Shown: positions 1 through 5,554 of the stretch, piece by piece | How positions within the stretch are numbered: position 1 is the stretch's first letter | Layout: every line of letters starts with the position of its first letter | DNA from: a virus | Virus record (IMG/VR): IMGVR_UViG_3300022858_000173 | Span: 1-39,743 of that record | Length of the DNA stretch: 39,743 nucleotides | Reading direction: 5' to 3' (one strand) | Position numbers and translations under genes: made by a program | The notes under the pieces: model-generated | Told to the model about the DNA's origin: nothing | What the model saw: only the letters and a program-made list of their open reading frames with translations | Databases searched by the model: none

Positions 1-735
1 TGCCGTTAAGTCTGTTTGGCTCATCTCGGTTGATACTATGCTCACTGGTATATCTTGTTCTAATAAACTATGAACTATATTCAAAGCGTATGATGTTTTA
101 CCTGTTCCATGCCACGCTCCAATTACCCAGAGATGGCCGGGGCGAAGACCATCAATCAAATTATCTATTTTACTATTTCCCGAACTAAAACCTATTATGT
201 TTTTGCCCTCTTCATATTTTTTTGAATATTCTTCTTGTAGTATGTTCAGGTCTTTTAAAATTGATTGTACCGAGTCGTTTTTTGTTTTTAGTGGGTTGAC
301 TTCATATAATCTATTTTGAACCTCGGCCAGTAGCTGGTTGATTTCTTTTTCATCATCGTAAACTTCTTGTGTGTTTCTTTCCTGTGCTGATAATATCTGC
401 CGTCTGAGTGATTTATCTTTTACTATTTTTGCATAATCTTTTATGTGGTTGGAGGTTACCACGCTGTTTACTAATCTTGTTAAATACCCAACCCCACCGA
501 TTGCTTCTAGTTGTTTTTTGCTTTTTAGTTTTTCAGACAGTGTGATTATATCTACTTTGGTTCCAACATTAAAAAGTTCTAAATAACCACTAAATATACC
601 ATTGTGTTTTATTGAATAAAAATCATCTTGATCAATAAAATCAATAATGTGATAGATTGCTTCTTTGTCCAGTAGTAGTGATCCGAGCAAGTTCATTTCT
701 GCATCTAGGTTGTGTGGTATTTCTTGGTTGCTCAT
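1..735 (-). CDS. dnaB: DnaB-type replicative helicase, N-terminal 245 residues (split by the window ends)
   Basis: This is the 5' part of the replicative helicase that unwinds DNA at the phage fork. The start ATG at 735 follows a strong AGAAAGGAG and overlaps the upstream stop as ATGA. The N-terminus (IPHNLDAEMNLLGSLLLD) is the classic DnaB N-terminal domain. An IGGVGYL motif lies near residue 80, and the Walker A GAWHGTGKTS is at 206-215, followed by VSTEMS at 234-239. The frame is open through base 1 and continues without a shift at base 39743, giving 435 residues in total, a normal DnaB length. Its partner is probably the initiator encoded just upstream. The family call is firm; the loader-helicase pairing is inferred from position. 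Confidence 0.96.
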   Translation of the reverse strand, partial: MSNQEIPHNLDAEMNLLGSLLLDKEAIYHIIDFIDQDDFYSIKHNGIFSGYLELFNVGTKVDIITLSEKLKSKKQLEAIGGVGYLTRLVNSVVTSNHIKDYAKIVKDKSLRRQILSAQERNTQEVYDDEKEINQLLAEVQNRLYEVNPLKTKNDSVQSILKDLNILQEEYSKKYEEGKNIIGFSSGNSKIDNLIDGLRPGHLWVIGAWHGTGKTSYALNIVHSLLEQDIPVSIVSTEMSQTDLTA

Positions 736-1580
736 AATTTTCTCCTTTCTGAAACGTCTAATTTAATTTCTTGTTCTGGTATATTCCAATTTTCAAGTAT
801 TGTTGATAGCTTCATTTTTGGCCATTCTTCTTTGTCGCATTTCTTTTTTGCGTTGTCAATTTTTGTTTTGATTTCTTTTTCAATCTTCTCTGGATTGTCG
901 CCGTTTTTTTTCTGGGATAGTTCTATCATTCCATCTATTGTTTTTTTATAATTAAAATATATTCCCGAGGTTTCCGGTATGTTAAATACTTTCATATAGT
1001 GCCTTGAAAGTTTTACCACAAACCCCCTTGGAAGTTTAAACTTGCTCTTTGGTTCTATCTCCTCTCCGTTGTCGTCTATTTCAATTGTAGGTTCTTCATA
1101 CATAGGTTTTTTATTATCTGGCGATTTATCGCCATTGTTATTTACTTTACTTTCCTTTACTTTACTTTGTGTCGTTTCTGCTCCAGAAACCCCCTTTTCT
1201 GCGTCAGAAACCCTCTTATCTTCGTATTTCTGCCTCATAAACTCTCTTTTTTGCACCATTGGGTCTAATCTCTTAATCAGGTTGTCGCTCCAAAATACAC
1301 CATTTTTTTCTTTCAAAAGTTCTATTCTGGAGCAGAAACTAAGTATCTCTTGCATTTCTGTCACAGAAACCCTCAGATCTCCTGCTAATAATTCTTTTTG
1401 TACTTCTGTTTTGATCTCTTTTTTAAATCCATCTTCGTTTGCTAGTATCTCTAAAAGCATACACCATATTGCATATCCATCGTTTTTGAATTTACTTCTC
1501 AATGCTAATACCTTTTCGTCATTTCTCATTCCTGCGTCGTGTGAGAAGTATTCTGCATTATTTTTTTTTGGTCTTGCCAT
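732..1580 (-). CDS. DnaD-like replication initiator (Lin1244/Lin1753-type N-terminus, DUF4373)
   Basis: Predicted phage replication initiator or helicase loader of 282 residues. The N-terminus (MARPKKNNAEYFSHDAG, then a YAIWCMLLEILAN stretch) matches the winged-helix-like DUF4373 domain found at the front of DnaD-type phage proteins. A charged low-complexity linker follows (about 130-175), then a helical C-terminal part with a FNYKKTIDGMIE-like segment resembling DnaD/DnaB2 domains. I chose the ATG at 1580 because the family begins MARPKK; an ATG three codons earlier is also possible. It overlaps the HNH gene upstream by 23 nt and the helicase downstream by 4 nt, the usual initiator-helicase order. 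Function is inferred from domain and context. Confidence 0.82.
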   Translation of the reverse strand: MARPKKNNAEYFSHDAGMRNDEKVLALRSKFKNDGYAIWCMLLEILANEDGFKKEIKTEVQKELLAGDLRVSVTEMQEILSFCSRIELLKEKNGVFWSDNLIKRLDPMVQKREFMRQKYEDKRVSDAEKGVSGAETTQSKVKESKVNNNGDKSPDNKKPMYEEPTIEIDDNGEEIEPKSKFKLPRGFVVKLSRHYMKVFNIPETSGIYFNYKKTIDGMIELSQKKNGDNPEKIEKEIKTKIDNAKKKCDKEEWPKMKLSTILENWNIPEQEIKLDVSERRKL

Positions 1581-1887
1581 ACTGTTCAAAGTAAAATTTA
1601 AAACTGTCTATTTTTTCTATTTTTAGGCATAAGAATTTATTTAGTTCTTCAATATAAAAATTAAACTTATTTGATAATTTATCTCTAAATTCATCAATAG
1701 TCATACCCCCTTTTATCAAATTGCAACGAACACAACTAACCATTAAATTATTTTTTTCATTATTTCCGCCGTTGCTTTTTGGATTAATATGATCAATATG
1801 TAAATCAATTCCATTATCTTCAACATACTTTCCGCAATATTGGCAGGTACTACTATCTCTTTGAATTATTGTTTTTCTTTTATTCAT
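1558..1887 (-). CDS. Small freestanding HNH endonuclease
   Basis: An HNH nuclease of 109 residues. CQYCGKYV, then DLHIDHINPKSNGG, NLMVSC and CVRCNLIKGG form the two zinc-knuckle CxxC pairs and the His-Asn-His core of the beta-beta-alpha-metal fold. The start at 1887 (MNKRKTIIQRD) is preferred over an upstream ATG at 1947 that would add a hydrophobic stretch encoded inside a structured leader. Its 3' end overlaps the start of the initiator gene in another frame. The gene interrupts the line from the 2.36 kb promoter to the initiator and helicase, and has its own promoter and leader, so it looks like a mobile homing-type gene. A role in packaging, as for some HNH proteins, is less likely at this position. 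Confidence 0.85.
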   Translation of the reverse strand: MNKRKTIIQRDSSTCQYCGKYVEDNGIDLHIDHINPKSNGGNNEKNNLMVSCVRCNLIKGGMTIDEFRDKLSNKFNFYIEELNKFLCLKIEKIDSFKFYFEQYGKTKKK

Positions 1888-1900
1888 ACAATTAAAATAC

Positions 1901-2005
1901 AAAAAAACTACAACCACACGCAAGGTCCACACGACTAAATGAAACACCTTTTGGGTAGTTGTAGTTTTTCTGTCTTTTAATTATAGTCGTGTGATTGTGT
2001 TTCAT
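1901..2005 (-). promoter_or_regulatory. Structured leader of the HNH gene with interleaved stems
   Basis: Reading the minus strand, segment 1 (2005-1984) can pair with segment 3 (1947-1928) by either of two perfect stems: ATGAAACAC with GTGTTTCAT, or CACACGACTA with TAGTCGTGTG. Segment 2 (1969-1958, AAAAACTACAAC) pairs perfectly over 12 bp with segment 4 (1914-1903). Segment 4 runs into a T tract, as in an intrinsic terminator, 14 nt before the HNH start. Because the order is 1-2-3-4, stems 1:3 and 2:4 interleave, so they must form a pseudoknot or exclude each other. The pairings are seen in the sequence; the regulatory role is inference. Confidence 0.6.
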
Positions 2006-2026
2006 ATATTTTTTATTTGTATTTTT

Positions 2027-2056
2027 ATTATACCACATCCAACCTTTTTACTCCAA
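2027..2056 (-). promoter_or_regulatory. Extended -10 promoter upstream of HNH gene
   Basis: TATAAT at 2032-2027 is preceded by TGTGG, making an extended -10 (TGGTATAAT). A fair -35 TTGGAG lies at 2056-2051 with an 18-nt spacer. Transcription would start near 2020, just before the interleaved leader. The TGTGGTATAAT core recurs at 5.53 and 11.92 kb, and shorter forms at 30.3, 31.0 and 35.1 kb. Confidence 0.65.
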
Positions 2057-2065
2057 CTAGTGATA

Positions 2066-2093
2066 TGGGGATAACTTTTAAACTTGGGGATAA
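2066..2093. promoter_or_regulatory. Two TTATCCCCA DnaA-box-like repeats
   Basis: On the minus strand TTATCCCCA occurs at 2093-2085 and again at 2074-2066, 19 nt apart (about two helical turns). Each differs at one position from the consensus DnaA box TTATCCACA. They lie immediately after the stop of the 76-residue membrane protein and about 300 bp from a perfect TTATCCACA at 2395-2403. They are candidate initiator-binding sites and so a candidate replication origin next to the initiator and helicase genes. The repeats are visible; the origin role is inferred. Confidence 0.5.
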
Positions 2094-2324
2094 CTACCAT
2101 GTCATGACTCTGTTCCAAAGGTCTGTGTTCATTGACTGCTCTTGTGTATAGGCCTGAAAGTTTAGGTCTGCTTTGTAGGCGTTTTTTTCGCACCATCCGA
2201 TCATGATTATCGAGAAAAATATAAAAAAGATTAGCGGTAAATATTTCTCTATTTTTATGAGTCTTTCTTCTGTTAGTTCTTTTTTGACGGCTTTTTCTAT
2301 GCCACCATATTTGCGAGTTTGCAT
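2094..2324 (-). CDS. Small single-pass membrane protein, first gene of the replication transcript
   Basis: Unrecognised 76-residue protein. A charged N-terminal helix (KAVKKELTEERLIKIEKY, about 11-28) precedes one hydrophobic segment (LPLIFFIFFSIIMIGW, about 29-45) and a polar C-terminus. It is the first gene behind the near-consensus promoter at 2358-2386, so it is probably made early. Its position just downstream of the peptidase-holin gene also allows a lysis role such as an antiholin or pinholin, but nothing in the sequence decides this. No Shine-Dalgarno precedes the ATG. The codons at its 5' end contain AAACTCGCAAA, the inverse copy of a sequence in the promoter at 2437-2465. Confidence 0.65.
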   Translation of the reverse strand: MQTRKYGGIEKAVKKELTEERLIKIEKYLPLIFFIFFSIIMIGWCEKNAYKADLNFQAYTQEQSMNTDLWNRVMTW

Positions 2325-2357
2325 ATTGTTATATATAAAATTTATGTTACTAATTTC

Positions 2358-2403
2358 ATTATATATTATCTTTGCTTGGTTGTCAATGCTTGGTTGTGGA
2401 TAA
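2358..2403 (-). promoter_or_regulatory. Perfect sigma70 promoter with upstream DnaA-box-like TTATCCACA
   Basis: TTGACA at 2386-2381, a 17-nt spacer, and TATAAT at 2363-2358 match the sigma70 consensus exactly. A perfect TTATCCACA lies at 2403-2395, 8 nt upstream of the -35. The same arrangement, with the same spacings and flanking AAAATAG, occurs at 37880-37925. It should drive the membrane protein, the initiator and dnaB. Confidence 0.85.
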
Positions 2404-2417
2404 CTATTTTAACAAAC

Positions 2418-2494
2418 AAAAAAACCACTACTAATTATTATTTAAACTCGCAAAAATAATGTCAAGTTCTTTTAATAATTTTCGTGGTTTTTTT
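2418..2494 (-). promoter_or_regulatory. Long inverted repeat containing a second promoter
   Basis: The 11-nt arms at 2418-2428 and 2484-2494 (GTGGTTTTTTT at the 3' side on either strand) are perfect inverse copies. Inner arms AATTATTA (2433-2440) and TAATAATT (2473-2480) extend the stem. A T run follows the stem on both strands, so this could act as a two-way terminator separating the late lysis gene (ending at 2540) from the replication genes. A promoter-like TTGACA (2465-2460) with AATAAT (2442-2437, spacer 17) sits inside it on the minus strand, and its spacer contains TTTGCGAGTTT. The region from 2325 to 2539 holds no gene. Confidence 0.55.
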
Positions 2495-2539
2495 GCAACC
2501 TCGGGGTCTAGCCGGACCAAAGGAATGTTCAACAATGAT

Positions 2540-3682
2540 CTAGCCTTTTTTATCGTATGTTGTGTATCCTTTTATAAACTTTTTCAATCCCATTAATGCC
2601 CCTGCAATCATACCGATTGACAGTGCTGTGATATATTTTTTTGGTTCTTCTAGGTTTATGGGAATCATCACGAATGCAACGGCCGAACCTGTCACCATTG
2701 TCCATAATGCTCTTTCTACTGCCTTTTTGAGTGTTGTTTTTGATGGCATACCTTTTAATTTAAAATCTCTCTTAGTGAGAAGATATTTTATTGTTTTCAC
2801 AAAATAAGCTGGGAATTTTCGGAGTCTTCCTTCACGATCTTCCATCTCAACATATCCGTCTTTGTCTATGTCTAGCTTTTCGGCCACATTACAAATGTAT
2901 CCAGTTCCATAGAATTTATAGTTTTCAGACACTCTGCGTATAAAGCGTTCTAAGCCCTCCTCTTGTGGTTGAGTGATATAATGGTCGAATAATGGGTGAT
3001 AACCTCTGTCAAGCCCCTCACACTTGCTCACAGCGTGTGTTATGACACCTCCGCAGTATTGCTGTACTCTATTTCTATCGTAAGGACAAGATGTTGGGAT
3101 GAATACTTGAATCGGAGATCGCTTGATTGCTTCCATTAAATCTTCTGGGTTGGTTCTCACTCTTTCATAAAGTATATCAAATCTCTTTACAAACTCCAAT
3201 CCCAAGTCTTTTGCTTTTTGTTCTATATTCGTTAAATCTCTGAACCATTTACCGCTCTCGCCATTCCAAGGACATATTTGTTGTGGAACTACGCCGTGAT
3301 TTCTTATACTCCACCAAACCGCACCGCCAGTATTTCCTCGTGATGTTGTACCTGACATTGCTGTTGTAAATCTTTCGCTGGCGTCAAACTCTCCGTTTTT
3401 ATTCAAGTATCCTTTATCTTGTAACCATTGCATATTTCCTATTGATAAAGTTTTACTGCGGATCAAGTTATTGAAATGGGCTGACAAGACTTTTATTGCC
3501 GAAAATGTCACACACCCCATCGAATCTCCAAGTTTTGAAGACTGCAATTCCCCGGCTGAATAATATTCCAACCAAAGACCACTTTTGAGCATTATTGTGT
3601 GCTTTACTCTTTCGTTTGATCCGAAGATTAAATCTTTCGGCTGTATTTCTTCGAGGATTACTCCTGTGTTTTGGTTTTTCAT
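2540..3682 (-). CDS. Papain-like cysteine peptidase with C-terminal holin-like membrane tail
   Basis: A 380-residue multidomain protein. Residues 50-235 look like a C1A papain-fold peptidase: candidate nucleophile Cys57 in GDSMGCVTFSA, candidate His216 in VITHAVSKCEG and an acidic partner around Asp233 (FDHY). Residues 271-282 (DIDKDGYVEMED) read as an EF-hand or dockerin-type calcium loop. The C-terminus (about 318-370) has a KKAVERALWTMV helix and two hydrophobic segments, 325-342 and 351-367, like an r1t-type holin. It is the last gene of the late block, where lysis genes usually lie, and no separate endolysin was recognised. The lysis role is inferred; a tail-associated protease is the alternative. 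Confidence 0.7.
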   Translation of the reverse strand: MKNQNTGVILEEIQPKDLIFGSNERVKHTIMLKSGLWLEYYSAGELQSSKLGDSMGCVTFSAIKVLSAHFNNLIRSKTLSIGNMQWLQDKGYLNKNGEFDASERFTTAMSGTTSRGNTGGAVWWSIRNHGVVPQQICPWNGESGKWFRDLTNIEQKAKDLGLEFVKRFDILYERVRTNPEDLMEAIKRSPIQVFIPTSCPYDRNRVQQYCGGVITHAVSKCEGLDRGYHPLFDHYITQPQEEGLERFIRRVSENYKFYGTGYICNVAEKLDIDKDGYVEMEDREGRLRKFPAYFVKTIKYLLTKRDFKLKGMPSKTTLKKAVERALWTMVTGSAVAFVMIPINLEEPKKYITALSIGMIAGALMGLKKFIKGYTTYDKKG

Positions 3683-3745
3683 ATTTATTTAATTATCATC
3701 CTTCAATTATATATAGAAATTCTATTGATATACCTTTTTTATTAT

Positions 3746-4840
3746 TTAATCTAAAACACTAGTAGCACCTAGATATTCCATAACAGACAATTTCATATAT
3801 CTAATATAAGGAGTACCCCCAGATGGTTCAGTACCAGTTCTTTTTGCATAAATTTGAATATTGTCGCCAACTTTAACATCTATATCCTCACTGAAAGAAT
3901 TTGTTGCTCCCTCTGCTGTCGAATGTTCTATTCCTACTGCTATATCATTTACATAAACCTTACTCAAAATTGGAGCTACACCTGCTGTGCCACCATAGAC
4001 TTGGTGATTAACTCTGATTCTACCAGAAAAGTGTACCTCTGCATCTTTTTTTTTTGTATAAGCTGTTGATGAAATAGTCTGGTCTGTTTCTAATCCAATA
4101 ATTTGTTCATTTCCAGCTTGTCCTTTCAATTTATAATTATCTTTTTCAATTAACAATTCTGTTTCACTTATTGCAACACCCACTAAAATAGCCCAAGTTC
4201 CTGCTATAACTCCAATGGTCTTGTCATCCTGAACATAATATTTTACACCCTCTGTTAATCCAGTAAACCCTCTCACAATCCCCGAGCCTTGAAATGCTAT
4301 TGGATTACCATCAGTAGAATTTGATATTGCAAAACCAATAAATTTTAATTTGGCAGTATCATTTCCATCACAAGCATATAATTTATTGTCTGTTGTATCT
4401 TGATAAACTGCTACTGGTAAAGTTGCACCAGCAATTGTTTCACCAGCATTAAGCGTTCCAATTATGTGTTCTTGGTGTGCGGTTGGTGATTGCATCTGCA
4501 TATTCACCCCATCATAAGTCACTTCAACTTCTTGTCCGCTTTCAATATCGTTTGCGACAAGTGCCTCATCGTGATTTTTCTTTACCGCTATTGCCCCGAT
4601 CGCATTGACATTCAAAGTCACCGCACCTGTATTGGCGGCATTGGCTTGGAATCTAAATTTCTGCCCGGCTGCGTAGGCGGATATTGACGAGTCTATTGCT
4701 AAAGTGATTGTGTCGCCATCTCCCCCGGCTGTTTCGTAATCACCGGCATTGACGATTATATCATCTCTCATTGCATTCCAATCGGCTGCGAGGATGTCAT
4801 CATCGGCGGCGACTACTGGGGTTGTTATGTTGGTACTCAT
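3746..4840 (-). CDS. Beta-rich distal tail protein (fibre-like)
   Basis: A 364-residue protein rich in Gly, Thr, Ala and Asp with short beta-strand periods (TITLAIDSS, GAVTLNVNAIGA), typical of phage tail fibre and tip proteins. The N-terminal 30 residues (ITTPVVAADDDILAADWNAM) resemble the entry segment of tail fibre proteins from metagenomic phages. The C-terminal 100 residues (EVHFSGRIRVNHQ to RYMKLSVMEY) look like a beta-sandwich. No enzymatic motif is seen. It follows the 210-residue tail gene after 11 nt and precedes the peptidase-holin gene. A receptor-binding role is inferred from position at the end of the tail block. Confidence 0.6.
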   Translation of the reverse strand: MSTNITTPVVAADDDILAADWNAMRDDIIVNAGDYETAGGDGDTITLAIDSSISAYAAGQKFRFQANAANTGAVTLNVNAIGAIAVKKNHDEALVANDIESGQEVEVTYDGVNMQMQSPTAHQEHIIGTLNAGETIAGATLPVAVYQDTTDNKLYACDGNDTAKLKFIGFAISNSTDGNPIAFQGSGIVRGFTGLTEGVKYYVQDDKTIGVIAGTWAILVGVAISETELLIEKDNYKLKGQAGNEQIIGLETDQTISSTAYTKKKDAEVHFSGRIRVNHQVYGGTAGVAPILSKVYVNDIAVGIEHSTAEGATNSFSEDIDVKVGDNIQIYAKRTGTEPSGGTPYIRYMKLSVMEYLGATSVLD

Positions 4841-4851
4841 ATTTTTTTATT

Positions 4852-5484
4852 TTAAGCATCGCTTACCGTAATGGTACTGCGAACATTTAGAGTTTCTGTA
4901 TTACTCTTTACGACTGTTTGAGTAAATCTGTTTAGCATTACACCCGTATCAGCCCCGGATGCACCATCAATAAAAAAGGCATATTCTTCATAAGTCCCTG
5001 AGTCTTCTGTAGCATTATAAAAGTTTTCTAAATAAGCGATGTTATTAGAGTATGTCCCTGATGACAGAGCCTTGCGGTATACTTCCGTTCCAAGTGTTGT
5101 TTGAGCTTCGGCAGCGGCGGTTGAGTCAGATCCTAACGCTCCATAGTTTACAATTCCAGTATAGGTTGTGGTATTTGCCCATCTTTGAGCTATTACGGAT
5201 CGCCCGACTGTTGTGGTTACGTTATGAACCACATATCGTCTTTTCAAACAGTGTTTATTTAGCTGTGTGATATACCAGTGATATTTCATCCAATTTTCGT
5301 GGAGATTTTCTGCAGTATTTTGTCCAGCTTTTATAAGTCTATGTCTTTCTTTTATTACTTTTTCAATAAGCCAATTAAGATGTTTAGCTCGGCGAGATGT
5401 AGATTCACAAACATTAAGCACATGTATTCCACACGCTTTTGGGTTTTCTTTTTTGGCTACTTCGATATCGGATTTTTTAATCAT
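4852..5484 (-). CDS. Minor tail protein with helical head and beta-rich body
   Basis: A 210-residue protein. Residues 1-80 are helical and basic (RRAKHLNWLIEKVIKERHRL). The rest (VVHNVTTTVGRSVIAQRW onwards) is beta-rich and ends TLNVRSTITVSDA. The second half matches a recurring type of phage baseplate or distal tail protein in which a conserved GRSVIAQRWA-like segment is followed by variable strands; that resemblance is from memory. It is the first gene after the promoter and leader hairpin at 5488-5554. The hairpin ends only 3 nt before the ATG, so translation may depend on its opening. Confidence 0.55.
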   Translation of the reverse strand: MIKKSDIEVAKKENPKACGIHVLNVCESTSRRAKHLNWLIEKVIKERHRLIKAGQNTAENLHENWMKYHWYITQLNKHCLKRRYVVHNVTTTVGRSVIAQRWANTTTYTGIVNYGALGSDSTAAAEAQTTLGTEVYRKALSSGTYSNNIAYLENFYNATEDSGTYEEYAFFIDGASGADTGVMLNRFTQTVVKSNTETLNVRSTITVSDA

Positions 5485-5487
5485 AAA

Positions 5488-5506
5488 GAGTCAATTATTA
5501 TGACTC
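5488..5506 (-). promoter_or_regulatory. Leader hairpin before the 210-residue tail gene
   Basis: GAGTCA, a 7-nt loop, then TGACTC form a perfect 6-bp stem on the minus strand, followed by TTT and the ATG at 5484. An AACTCC box lies just upstream (5518-5513). The box plus AGTC-type hairpin recurs at 11874-11900 and 23846-23880. Confidence 0.6.
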
Positions 5507-5527
5507 TCTACGGAGTTCTATATATTT

Positions 5528-5554
5528 ATTATACCACATTTTTAAGTTATCCAA
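5528..5554 (-). promoter_or_regulatory. Extended -10 promoter for distal tail genes
   Basis: TGTGGTATAAT ends at 5528 (TATAAT 5533-5528). The -35 is weak: TTGGAT at 5554-5549 leaves only 15 nt, so the extended -10 probably carries it. It overlaps the stop of the upstream 804-residue tail gene and starts transcription near 5521. Confidence 0.6.

Noticed and set aside
1042-1626. Plus-strand open frame of 194 codons
   Set aside because: Antisense shadow of the initiator gene, with low-complexity Ser/Leu/Phe sequence. All supported genes are on the minus strand.
2002-2196. Minus-strand 64-codon frame overlapping the 76-residue membrane protein
   Set aside because: It overlaps a better gene in another frame and runs through the DnaA-box-like repeats and the HNH promoter; the product has no domain character.
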